NCBI GenBank assembly: GCA_903813345.2
Contig: CAIIXF020000001.1
Coordinates: 35,495,366-35,559,365, forward strand
Direction of reading: 5' to 3'
Length of the DNA stretch: 64,000 bases
From: Owenia fusiformis
Taxonomy: Eukaryota > Annelida > Polychaeta > Sabellida > Oweniidae
The notes below the pieces were generated by a model. The model had not been told where the DNA came from, made no database searches, and worked only from the letters and a program-made list of their open reading frames with translations. A program made the position numbers and the translations under genes. This document shows positions 31,901 through 43,700 of this stretch, in pieces; positions within the stretch are counted from its first letter, which is position 1; every line of letters begins with the position of its first letter.

Positions 31901-34900
31901 TCAGCAAATCCACCTGTCATTTATTTATGTTCCAATCTGTGTCAGATGTTTTTAATTGAATTACAGTAATGTTGTATTTCAGTCCAGTTTTGCCTTAGTT
32001 GTCCCACCTCAATTTATTTTTTTAATCCCTGCTTTGACTACAACATAGTCAGTCACTGAATACTGTTGTGAACTTCATGTATAGCTGACAATATATGTTT
32101 TAGGAACCAGACAAAGCAAACAATACCAAATGCCGCATCAATGATATTTACTTTGATTAATACATGGATGGAGTTTGGGATCATATGACTGCTGAAAGTA
32201 CAGTGTAATGTTATGCTGAACAACTGCAATGTACAGGTAGGCAATTAAACAGTGTTTCAGTGTTTACCAATATTACTAAAGTATAGTACATAATTGCAAT
32301 TTATGTACATGTACAAGCTTTATGATATTGATTATAATTAATGTAGTATAGTACAATACAATGTACTGTTTTACAATACATTACAACATGTACAAAAGTG
32401 TTTAACAGTATGTGTTCAGCATGAAGGTCATATTTGTATATCAAAAGGGATGTACCAATAATTTTTTATCTACTGTATTCATACAGGTAGTTATACAGTA
32501 CCTGTACCCGTAACATGGGTGAAGCCAAACTTGAGACAGGTGAGGCTTTTGCCTCACCACCATTTTTCAGGAAAACATTTATTTGGACAATATGTGTATA
32601 TTAAGTCTGTGAAGATAAAGGAAAGCACATTATTCTAGTATTGCCCCAATAAAATCAATTTGATCTCTGGAAGAGGCAGATTTAAATTTAGGTAAACACT
32701 CTACTTCAGCTTCAGTATAAATATTTTTTTGAAATTTCCCTCATTTCCATTATGGCTACTTCCTTGTATATAGTAAATGTTATGTTATATAGAGATTATT
32801 TAATGGGAGAGATGGGATATGAATTTTATTCTGTGGGAAAATATAATATTGGCCAAGGAAAATATCATGTTGACCGAGGGCAATAGCCCAAGTGTCAAAG
32901 TGATATTCTTCGAGATCAATATTATATTTTCTCAGGGAAAATATTAATACTCCAACACAACTGAAACTTATTTATAAGTTTTGAATGTCATCACCCAATG
33001 ATGGTGTGATATAAAATGATACAATTGAATTCTTCTGATATCGGATCCAATATGGGAACTGATACAGGATTTTGCCTGATGCGAAATCTTATTTATTTCC
33101 CAGGGAAAACATGCTATTATAATTATGGAATAAATAATTATATACAATGATCTTTCCTTTACAGCACAAAGAGAAGAGGAGTTTCTCAAAGATTGCAGTA
33201 GGCTATACAGTGGGAAAATACAGTACATCCATCTCTGAATGAAAGCCTTCATTGAGATGCTGCTAAATATGTGTTTGATTCAGAAAACAACACTGGAGTC
33301 ATATTGGACAAAAACAAGGTAATGTTTGTTTTATCACTGATGGCCAAGGGGAAAGGCAGGTGTCATTCTCGGCCTAAAGGCTGAGAGGCCGTTTCTTTGT
33401 ACTTTTCTTTGGCATTTTTGAAAAAAATGGACCCAAAGCTCATTTATTTAAATTCAAGTCCCGCAAGTCAATTTCCAGAGCCAACCCTGAACATATGTGT
33501 ATTGCCATTATTGTGACACTATAACCTTTTCATAAGATTAATTAGACTAATCAGAAGACTGATTATAGAGTATTTTATAGGTCATGTACAGAAACAGGTC
33601 ACTAAATAAAAAAATAAAAACATTTTGTAATGTATGAATTCAAATCATGAAGTAAAATGATATAAAGTACTGTGTATGAAAAAATGAAAATTCGGCCTAA
33701 AATGAAAAATTTGGCCCAAAATGAAGATTTTTGAAGGAAAAATAATTTAATTTTAGAAAAGAAAATTCGAAAAATGAAAAATCATGATCCTAGGGAAATA
33801 AACCCCACGTTCAATCCCTCCAAGTAAATAACCTCTATGCATTTTCTCATTATAGATGGAATCAGGCAACCCCCAGTTAGGAAAAAACTTTACGAGAGAC
33901 TGATTTCAGCTACTTTTGCGGTTCTGGCACATGAACAATAATGAGGTTGCATTAGTTGAAGACAAGCCTGGCTGCAACCCCTATATCAAGGTCAGGTGCT
34001 TGATTTCTGCGTTCAACGGGAATTCTGCCATAATACTCTCCATGAAAACATTGCTCTGATTGCGGGACTGGTCTCTATGAGCAAGAGGTAAAATTTTTAC
34101 CTTGATAACTTTCTGTGAAAATTTGTAATACAAGACCCTATTTTTACACTTTTATATTTTGCTTTCACATTTAAAACATATTCACACCACAGGAACATTG
34201 CATAACTTTCCTGGTTAATGCCATATATCTTTAGACAAGTTACATGAAATAACTTTATTTTATTTTTTTTTCTTTGTTCCTCTCAGACATTTGATTTAGT
34301 TTACCCTGAAAACAGAAGAATGGTACTACTGAAATTAAATCAACAAAAATAACAAGCAATATTCATCTGTCACAACTTAGTCCAGTGTAATTTTGATTGT
34401 ATATATTCGGGGGTACATTGTCATGATTAATTGACCTTTTGCGATCAGAATTCAGGAATTTTGTTTATGGATACTGTTGTCACGTGTTTAGTCTTATTGG
34501 TGTGACGTCACATAGAAATGATATTAGAAATGATGGAATCACGAAATGGCGGACACGTGGCAGTTTTGAGCTAAAAATATTGTCGTTTCTTTTATGAAAA
34601 CCATGGGTCGGATATTTACCAGGTATGCCGATTTGACTAGATCATGAGTTTATCTATGTATGTGCGAAGTTTGGGTGAAATTCATATTAAACATCGATGC
34701 CTATAAGCGCCCCCCGTTTTTGTCAAAACCGGGGGGCGCTTAACCGCTATCTAAATCATGTCAGTAAGATCTTAGACTTGGTATATGCTTAGCATGAATG
34801 TTGATCTAGTCAAATCGAACGCTTTTGTGAAAAATTAATCAATAAAGCATGAAATATAGAAGATAATCTCTCAAAATCAAGCATCTAAAGCTGGCTGGCC

Positions 34901-37900
34901 TAATTGTGACGTCACTTAAAGATAGAATCCATTCGTTGATCGCAAATCGTCAATTAGACATCAATAGTTTGTCATTCCATATATGTGAGTGAGGAATATA
35001 ACAGTGAATAATAAAATAAATATTTAATTCTATTTTTGGTGAATGCTTGACACTTGACGCTTTCACAAGATATTCCACTTGCACTTCGGGCTTCGTAAAA
35101 TATCACTAGTGAAAGATGCACAAGTATTCAACCTCAATAGAATTAAATATTTGTATATTATTTCTGACTGGTGTATATTGTAACTACTAAACAGTAGAAA
35201 GAACACATTGAACAGACTCAGTGAAATACATGTCTCAAGAAAGGAATCGTGATACATAGATTTGTACAAAATATTTATTGAACATATAGCGCATTTTCTG
35301 AAATTCGTTCATATGATAAGTAAAACTAATATTTGTTATACAAATGATAATCAGATAACCTAATCATTTACATATTGCAGGATAACAACCGATGGGGTCA
35401 GTGGATAGCACAGATCAAATGATCACACAGTGATGGATGAACTCCAATACTGGCATAAAGTGGGCGTTGCAATACTCAGTTGAATGCTGCTTAACTCTTA
35501 CATTGTATATGGAGCACACAGATACAGAAAAGACAATGCAAAGGTATGTAGTTTAAGAATACTCATGTAAGCATGAGCTACAGGTATGGTCGAAACTGAT
35601 CATTGAGAGGGTACTTTTGGTACATACATGTACATATACTAGCTAATCTTTTCACTACAGTAGGTGTCGAGTTTGCAACTGTTCTCAACAGCTGCTCATA
35701 TCATTAGCTAGCCCCTTGACTGTCAAGTCTGATTATGAATTTCCATAACCCTCATATGGCAGTGTAATCATGTAACAAATGTATTGTATCTTTTTTAAAG
35801 AAACTGATATAAAATGATATTTTCTTTTCTTTTAATATCAATTACAATTTTGAATATACATCACAATATATATATCGATTTCAATGTAAGTGAACATTTA
35901 TAAATAATATTACTGATGTTTGTTTTCAGATACTCATTTATGATTGACCTGATTGAGGGCCTTGCAACTGCCTCCTGTCCTGCACTTAATGCACTAAGCC
36001 ATTGGCCAGGGATATTACCTGACAACAAGAAAAGCAGTATGTTCTGTGTAGCCAGCTAGGGACCTGTCACCATTCCAGGACAGAATGTGGAAAGGGTTTC
36101 ATTTGAAATGTTTCTTCTCAACAGCAAGAGGAGAGGATATGAATTTGGGCAACTCCTGCTGGCAGACACATTGAACATGAATATATAGTAATACTATAGC
36201 ACAGAATATATCTCATTCAATACCTTCTTCAACCAACAATCTGTAGGTTGAAATGTAAAAACGATGGGAAAAAATTAAAGGAAAATACAAGGGGCATAAA
36301 TCAATCAATCTAAATGTCCAATTTATACGACTGTAACTTTTCAATATAAATAATGAATAAAACAAACAAACAAACAAACTAAGCATGACTTGTCAAGTTA
36401 AACCATAATCTGTTGCCATGGTAACATATATTCATTGCCATAATGCCAACAATAAGTTAAAACTTTGAGCAGATTTTTTTTTGAGGATAGAATTGAAATC
36501 AATCTGGACTCTAGTGAATTAATTGTACTGTAAATTGCAAATTCTTACAAAATGTTACATCCACTTACCCGTTGTCATGGTAACAGATATTGATATATGT
36601 ATGTGTGAAATTCTCTTATCTTCTATACATGTATTGATCCAGAATGATTTAATTAACTTCATATTTATATTATGTATTGATATCAGTAGACAAAATAAGA
36701 TACAAATGTAATAATTAATTGTTTTTGTAATACCATCAATATTTTGGTAAAAAATCAAGGATTTTAGTAGAAAATGAGCTTTGATAAGATTATAAACGTT
36801 ATGGTCGGCCGACGGTGCTATGTATTGTTCCAGATATCATCTGCAAATGACAAATTCATGGGTAATTATATTTTTGTCTAGTTTTTTTGTCCTATTTTAT
36901 AACTTATATTTGATTGGATGTGTGTAGGGGCAAATGGATTAATTCATGATTACCTATGAATTGTATTTTACAGCGTTATTTTTCTAATAAGTAAAATGGC
37001 GGCCATATTGATGACGTCATATCTAATTTGCATATTTGAATAATTTATTCATCAAGATAATCATTTTAGCTTTCCATTGATGTATCATACATGGTTCCAT
37101 CGGAAATAATGACTAAGTTATGAAGTCAGATATACCGATGCCTAATTTTCTCTATTTTACCATGAAAAGTCTAGCACTGAGGCAAAAGCTCTTCATTCTT
37201 GAATTAGCAGCAAAATGAAATATTTGCCTTTTTTTGTAGCATTGATAGGGTTAAGCTTTGTACTCAGTTACTTTATGTACAGTTATATATTATTACACCT
37301 ACCCTGTGTCATATTTGGATAAGAACTAAAACCTGGTCAATTGCACCCTGGACCTCAACTTCTATTACATCATCATTTTTAGATTTGATCTTATATGCCA
37401 CTGTAAAAGAGACATTACTGTTAGCATCCAAAGTATTGCCCAGTGGCACCAGATGAAATGTTTTGCATAAAACAAAATGCATCAGGTAATTATAAATTTA
37501 GCAAATCCCTAGGGATTTAATTGGCAAATTTCACTACAATTATTTTAATGATTTCATCACAATCACCAATTGCGCGAAACTAAATCAAAAACGAAAAACA
37601 CCAAGATTACAGTATATTCTCTAAATCTGAGCCAAAAGTACAATCTGAGCCAAAGTACAATCTGAGCCAAAGTACAATCTGCAACTTGACTTATGAATGA
37701 GTTTAAATTGATACAACAAAAACTCAACACAGACAGTTCCTCAATTTTATTAATTTGACATTACATCAAAGAAAAAAGTAGCATTGATATAACATGATTC
37801 ATCCATTAGCAAAATCAGAGCAAAGCACCAACATGTTTCAGAGTTTGTGACTAAAATCAATAAAGTGGTTTTCTAAACCAAATCCTTACATTTATATTGA

Positions 37901-39203
37901 TTCAGGCAATATCAACAGCGAATGCCATACGACTTGTTGTCATCTTTGGCCAATGCTCTGCTTGATGGCACCGTGTATGAGATTGTCAGAAGTTTGAAGG
38001 AAGTTCAGCAGTTAGAAGAAAGGAACCTTTTTCAGCAGAGGATGAATATTGTGAATGAACACAAAGGTAAACCACATGTTTGATTGTATTTATAAAAATT
38101 GTATGTATTTGCACATAATACAAACAAAATGAGACAAAAAGAACTTGTTGAATTACCAAAATTGAATACCGTGTTCGCTCTAATGAATGCACAGTGCATC
38201 TGCCAAATTCTCCTGTAAGAGATGTCTCAAATTACAAAATCCCCAGGGATTTATAAAACGTAAATATATTGGCCATAATAGGGTATTTCCTCCTTTAAAC
38301 TGGACCCGCTCAGACTAAATAACAGAATGCTATATTCATTATTTTAGAATTGAGATCATGAAGATTAATTTTCCTGATATTATTATTTGTAGCGATCAAA
38401 AAAGATTTACAACGCAAGCAGAAGGAAGCCTTACAACACTGCCAGATGGCAAAACCGCATCAATTGCCATATTTACAAGTACAGCAGGAGAGAGACTTTC
38501 AGGTAAGTGATTGGAAGGTCAAACCTCTGAATCCTTATTGATTTTACAATTTTTTGGATTTGTTTCCATGGTATTACTTGTCACTTGTGAAATTTTACTT
38601 AGTGGTCAAACAGAGATTGAAACTCACAGCTGCCTGACTGCAAATGACATCACTGTTTTGGCAATGAACTTAGAAAATGAGTTTCCTATTATATTGGGCA
38701 ATTGACTGAATGCCAATACTGTATACTGTTAAATTGGACAATCATGTTTTCAACTTTTGTAACGTGAACCCTGTGGTCAAGTAAAAAGTTTGATATCTGC
38801 CTAAGGGCATTTAGTTTAACATTGTCTCTTGACATCCTCCAAATGCTGGGGTTCAGACATCATCCCCTCTGTTCCTTCCTTCTAATGTTCTCATTTGATT
38901 TTTGTCGCCTTTTCTTATCCTTTACTGTGTCAATATGGTTTCCCTCCACTCTCTTCATATAGAGTGATTTATGAGAGATAACTATTTTTGCAGACAATGG
39001 AGAAGAAATATGAAGATGAACTGAAGCGTAAAGACATGAAAATTATTCTGGAGTTAGATCAGAAAGTCATGGATCAACAAGTGACTTTAGAGAAATCAGG
39101 AGTTCCAGGATTCTTTGTGACTAATAAACCGACAGAAATTAAATTACAGATGCATTTATTGGAGTTTATTAATCGTATGAGTGTTATGTCTATGCCCTTA
39201 TAG
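28963..39203 (+). CDS. DGCR6: DGCR6-like protein, complete, four exons
   Basis: Exons are 28963-29108, 37906-38066, 38393-38502 and 38994-39203 (TAG). They total 627 nt, or 208 residues, against about 220 in human DGCR6. The match runs the full length: [71 protein letters not shown] and [20 protein letters not shown], then [12 protein letters not shown]. The protein is mostly helical with coiled-coil potential in its second half and has no signal or membrane segment. DGCR6 is linked in vertebrates to cell migration and neural crest biology; its molecular activity is poorly known. Intron 1 (8.8 kb) contains a decayed piggyBac element. The start was chosen because the family begins just before KKHYFML and no upstream Met extends the match. 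Confidence 0.93.
29109..30246. other. Start of DGCR6 intron 1, with a short direct repeat
   Basis: No exon is seen. At 29690-29775 a unit containing AATTTAGCAGTTTCGTTCGT is present twice, each followed by a CGTA-TTGGGCCT-like tail; CAGTTTCGTTCGTTGCGTAC also occurs near 24870. At 29926-30132 the minus strand has a Glu/Leu-rich open frame without splice context that I cannot assign. Confidence 0.5.
30635..30740. repeat. Three 21-bp palindromes at 42-43 bp spacing inside the piggyBac left end
   Basis: Units at 30635-30655, 30677-30697 and 30720-30740. The first two are identical perfect palindromes with arm AGAGCCGATT and a one-base centre. The third is diverged, with arm AAAGCCGAT. The first is followed by GACGTCAC and the third by ACGTCAT, both CRE-like. 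The array begins 14 bp inside the terminal TTAA. Confidence 0.9.
33239..36060 (+). pseudogene. piggyBac transposase remnants
   Basis: Separate degenerate stretches resemble successive parts of the DDE_Tnp_1_7 transposase: [13 protein letters not shown] with SYWTK at 33239-33319, [20 protein letters not shown] with NPYIKV at about 33910-34000, a GVxxxHRS and [11 protein letters not shown] stretch at about 35390-35530, and a C-terminal stretch at 35938-36060. A possible acidic N-terminal piece ([20 protein letters not shown]) lies near 30985-31045. Frameshifts, in-frame stops and insertions interrupt them, so the copy is dead. Confidence 0.75.
34438..34956. mobile_element. 519-bp foldback MITE with GC-rich central hairpin, nested in the piggyBac
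   Basis: Termini TAATTGACCTTTTGCGATCA and, inverted, TAATTGACGATTTGCGATCA. Inner arms share GTGACGTCAC and CGATTTGACTAGATCA. At the centre (34709-34744) a hairpin has arms AAGCGCCCCCCG and CGGGGGGCGCTT in otherwise AT-rich DNA. No coding capacity. TA at each terminus may be the target duplication. Confidence 0.8.
37255..37905. other. DGCR6 intron 1, 3' part
   Basis: It contains the right arm of the outer inverted repeat and the 17-18 bp tandem (37626-37680). A near-palindrome AATCCCTAGGGATT lies near 37505. The exon 2 acceptor TTCAG is at 37901-37905. Nothing else is recognised. Confidence 0.5.
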
Positions 39204-40735
39204 TCAAAGGAAATACCAGTACACATCACTGCACTGGAGATGATAAATCACATATTTGGAAAGGATAGGCAGCTGATTCTGTACATGCCTTTGATATATT
39301 GTCGACTGACTACCATTGAAATTAATTGGCATTTTTAGATGCCAGATAGTCAAATCATCATCCAACGATTACAGTTTAAATATTTTAATATCTATACCAC
39401 TGGAGAAGATGCAGTAGATCAACCTGAAATTAAAGTTACTGCGATGTGTTTTGGATGAGGATGAATTAATGTGCAATCCTACAGATTTGATGCAATATGA
39501 TGGATTAATGGAAATGTCACTGTATGGTACCAGTAGAGATTGGCTGTGTAATGTCTTGTTGACCCAAAATATAAAAATCAACTGTACTTATTGCAATGTA
39601 CATATTTATTGTCTTTTCGGATTAAATCCCAGAAGGATATTTTTATAATGAAATATAATTTATATAATGTAAAAGATAAATGTTGTAAATTGTTATATAA
39701 AGCCAGAAAAACCTTATGTCTTTCTGGTCACAGATCCTGGGCAGATTTTTTGTTTGAGTATCAGTAGCTGAGCAATTATTATCGTTGAGATAAAGACGAG
39801 CTACAAATTCTACTACTGGCCAGAATCTTTGTTTCTGGTCTACTAAAAATGACCAGCCAGCTAGCTGTCATATTTTTATCTGAACTAGTGTTGTAGTGTT
39901 ATACTGTCTAGAATTTCTCACATGTACTTTTCAAAGACGAATTATGGTCCAGTTCGTTTCAAATCATTCCAAGAAATCTAGCTCAGATTAAAATGTCTAT
40001 TTGTGGAGTGATCTTATTTATATTGAACCTTGTTTCATCTCACACCCATTTCTTAGGGGATATATCAGTGTAAAAATTTTGAGTCTGTAAAAATTTTTCG
40101 TGCTTATGCATAAAAATACAAAAATTGGGTCCAAATTATGCCCATAAATTTCTGGGGGGGGAGCCGCCAATGTGATTGTCGCACATTTGTTACACACTTA
40201 ATTCTGCATGTTATCACTATTGTTTAGTGGGTGGTAAGACATGTTAAGTTTTGGTGTTTTTGGGCCCAAGCATTTTGTAGTTCCTCAAAAAATGTACCTT
40301 TTTGGGCATAACTTGGTCTTTTTTGGTCCTTTTTAGGCCAAATTATCACAAATGGGCTTTTAACGTTCAAAATTTGGGCCCAGTTTCTGGTTTTGCCCCT
40401 CTCTCGTTGTTAGCTTCTGGATCCACTAGTAACATGAACTTTTAGAAAAATCAATGTCCGAAATGAGTAAAAGTTTATTGATTATATTTCATCTCAAGTG
40501 GGTTTATCAATCACGATAGGAAATATACAAGTTTAGGATATATAAAAGCATGGGCATTCAATAGATAATAGCGGAGGGGGGTGACTGACTCCTGGTGATA
40601 TCATGCTTAGAGTCTTAGACTAGGACACGTTTAAATTCTGTCACACTGACAAAGTGGTAAAAAAGTTATGAGACAACAGTTATGAGACACCTGTGAATTT
40701 ATTATTTCGATTCACATTGAAATCTTCCATCCAAG
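39204..40735. other. DGCR6 3' UTR and intergenic region to ACADL
   Basis: The first 500 bp or so is likely DGCR6 3' UTR. Frames at 39369-39648 are open on both strands but match nothing I know. A G-run (GGGGGGGG) is near 40155, and the surrounding segment 40080-40390 repeats the idea TTGGGC-CAAATTATGCCCA loosely. No exon seen; the ACADL promoter should be near its right end. Confidence 0.45.
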
Positions 40736-43700
40736 ATGCAGACGGTCAAAAAGTTGTTCGGTCCAAAAAACTCTCCCTTAGCGGAATCATTACGATGTCT
40801 ACGTGGCAAACAACATATCAGAAGAAAACTTGATAAAACTGTGTATGCCCAAACCAGGTATAAACTTGTCTTCTTCTCTTATAAGATAGAAAACACATTT
40901 TGAACTTTGAACTTAGATTTTCAATTTTTCAATATTGACTGAATTGGTCATAACTCTGTACTTACTGAACACAGCTGGCTCAAAAGCCTTCTGAGCCTAC
41001 TTCTGTCAGCTCAGGAGAGTAAAGTTTAGTCTGTAGCCAATTCGCGGACTGGAGTCTGTTCTTTTGCAACTCAGGCATTAGCCTAGCCTATAGGCCTAGA
41101 TCTAATGCCCTCTAGGCTAATGTCTCTGATGTGATGAACTCTTGTTCAGCAATATTTTTCAAAACCTCTGAGCAAGTGTAAGTTTAGTTCAACAAGTTAA
41201 ACCTAGTCTGGGCCTTATTTCTTATCTGACATATCTTGTGGCCCGCCCTAGGTTTAACATTCGTGCCTATTCGGCCTAGTGCTTGCAACGGTAATGGATC
41301 TCACTGCCGGTAAATTTCACCTCCATTACCTTACCGTTACCGATAATCGTTGATACTGATAATGTTCCTAAAATCCCGGGGAAAAACCTGAAAGTGAAAC
41401 TAAAATATTTGGAAAAATCCTAACGAAGCCGATTTCTCAGCTTGATTTCCCGCTCACATCAACTACAGTGGATATATTGTATCATCGTGTATCTCGTGTG
41501 TGATTGTGTATTGTTTGGAAGTCTTTGAATGATAATATAGAGTGAATTCGATCAAAATTGATCAAACTACACTCTGTTAAGCATGATAAAAGGCAAGAAG
41601 TTTAGTTAGAAATAAAAGAGTTATCTCATGAATGGGACCCTTACATAGCTCCTAAAAGGTAGAAGACACTAAATGATGTAACACTATAAGCTGAATTTTG
41701 TCCACATAGAGCATGTGCACAATACTAAAGACATGTAAAATTGAACTGTCAAAAGAACTGAAATATACTTACCAGCTCGCCTCTTCCGGAAGTTATGATA
41801 CGTTATGGTGTAACTACGGTAATTAATTTTAAAATATTGAAAAAATCACAAAATACAAGTTCTGAGGTATATATCGCCATTTTTAAGCGAATTAGCCCAT
41901 ACTATGACTATATATTCGCACCCCCATATACAGATATATATAAACTTCATCTTCACAATAAATTGAGCTTCTTTCAAATTTCCATTTTTTGAGATAAGTG
42001 CCATTTTCTTACAATTCAAGCCGTAAAAATAGTTGGAAAGTGCTTCCCAGTTGAGGTTAATGGCTTTTATACTTACATTAATGTATGGAGCACTTAAAAT
42101 GTACTTAGAATCGTATAAATAGCTCTATTCTGTGAGATTTATTTTTGTTTTTATTTTTACATTTTTCTCACCTCATAATTGAAGAGCTCCGCTGTTGATT
42201 TACATTCAGTTACACGTATTTCCTTGAAAATTCGCCATGATTGGAACAAATGATGGTTGGTTTATGTTATATTCATTTAGTTTGTATTTGAATCTAGCTA
42301 CTTAAACACAAAACATGTCTTCATATTATGCTAAAGAGCAAAGATCGCGAATTCTAGGTGAAGCCAATTATTTTGCACAAGTCATATCCTGATTGCATCA
42401 TAGTTACTTTGTACTAGTCACATCCTGATTGCATCAGCCAATTCACGTGATTTACAGTTTGCACATGGTTTCAATATACATGTTATACTACTTCCGGGTA
42501 GGGTAGTGTTTTTTATACTTTAAAAACGAAGCCATTTCGATCAGTTTTAATAATGCTTGGTAGAACTGAGAGGTTTTACAATGCATTTAAATTAATACAC
42601 ATGAGTGTATTTGATGAACTCTCAAAAAATAAAACCCACAATAATATCTTTTTTATTCACAATTTCATGTCATTGTTTCTAACAAGTCGCCTCTTTCTCT
42701 CTTTTCTTTATTTTTGTCAACAGTCAAAATCGGAATTTAAAACTTGGTTTCTTTACAAGCTCTGCTTCTGTAAATACTAAATAACTTGAAAAATGTTAAA
42801 CCTTACATCCTACACTTATTTGATATGAAATAGGCGATCATTGATATCATTTTTGTGCTGTTAAGTGTGGATCTTTTAATTTTTTAGTCAAACTTGATCG
42901 CTGATCTCTGTCGATGTGACGTCACGCATTAAATATGCACGCATGGGCAGTACAATACATAAGGCAATATGGCGTCTTAGGCCTATACATGAGCCAGAAT
43001 GGAGGTCTGCAAGTTGAAATGACAGGCCTGTCAACTTGGGAACACCTAACATGAGTGACTTGGAAATGTTGAACACCTCCCCTCTAAATGTGGACACCTT
43101 GGTCCAAATCTGAACACCTTTATCCAAATTTTGAACACCTTGGTTTAAATTTTATTACATCTTGCCAAATTTTAAACACCTCAAATTTTTCGCACTCGCT
43201 ACGCTCGCGTTTATAACATCCATCAACGGGGGGGGGGGGAGGTACGAAAAATTTCGACATTTTCTGTCACGCAAAAATAACTGGTGTGACTTCAAATTCT
43301 TCAGCAAATGCGTGACAAATACGCAAATTGCGGGACAGTTGACAGGCCTGGAAATGAATATGTTTGTTTATGCATCAATCGATCACACATATAATCCAGA
43401 CAATCTTTCAAATCATATACTTAACATTGTAATGGATTTATTTATTTTGTGAGCTAACGTTCCCTTTAATTTTCATTGGTGAAGCAATGATTTTACCTAA
43501 AATGAGTCCCTGTCTTTGCATAGTGATATTTAAAAATCGAGAAGCAAAACCTATGTTGAATATACTGTGTATTGATGAAGTTTATATATAGCCTAGGGGA
43601 ACTCAAAAATATTGTTATTATATCGGCAAATTCGCTCGAAAATGGTTGTACACCCTAGAAATTGAATGTTGTTGATTTTTTCAATATTTTAAAATTAATC

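Larger units (their letters stand above)
30618..37254 (+). mobile_element. Decayed piggyBac element between TTAA sites
   Basis: The left end is TTAACCCCGTCAATGC at 30618. The right end is GCATTGATAGGGTTAA ending at 37254, its reverse complement with two mismatches. TTAA at both ends and a CCC-rich terminus are diagnostic of piggyBac. The interior has transposase remnants on the plus strand (33239-36060), an array of palindromes at 30635-30740, and a later foldback insertion at 34438-34956. With the insertions it is 6.6 kb. It occupies most of DGCR6 intron 1 in the same orientation as the gene. Confidence 0.85.
30247..37752. repeat. Outer inverted repeat flanking the piggyBac element
   Basis: Left arm 30247-30365 (GAATGAAGGAACTGCCTGTG, then GATTTGGCTCAGATTTAGAG) is matched inverted by 37617-37752 (CTCTAAATCTGAGCC, then CACAGACAGTTCCTCAATTT). 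In the right arm the AGTACAATCTGAGCCAA segment is tandemly expanded to about three copies of 17-18 bp (37626-37680). The piggyBac copy evidently landed inside an older foldback element. Confidence 0.65.

Noticed and set aside
42553..43452. ORFs of 75-96 codons inside the 2.4-kb long-TIR element as a transposase
   Set aside because: No catalytic or DNA-binding motif is visible, and part of the sequence is a fragment of another repeat. The element is treated as non-autonomous.
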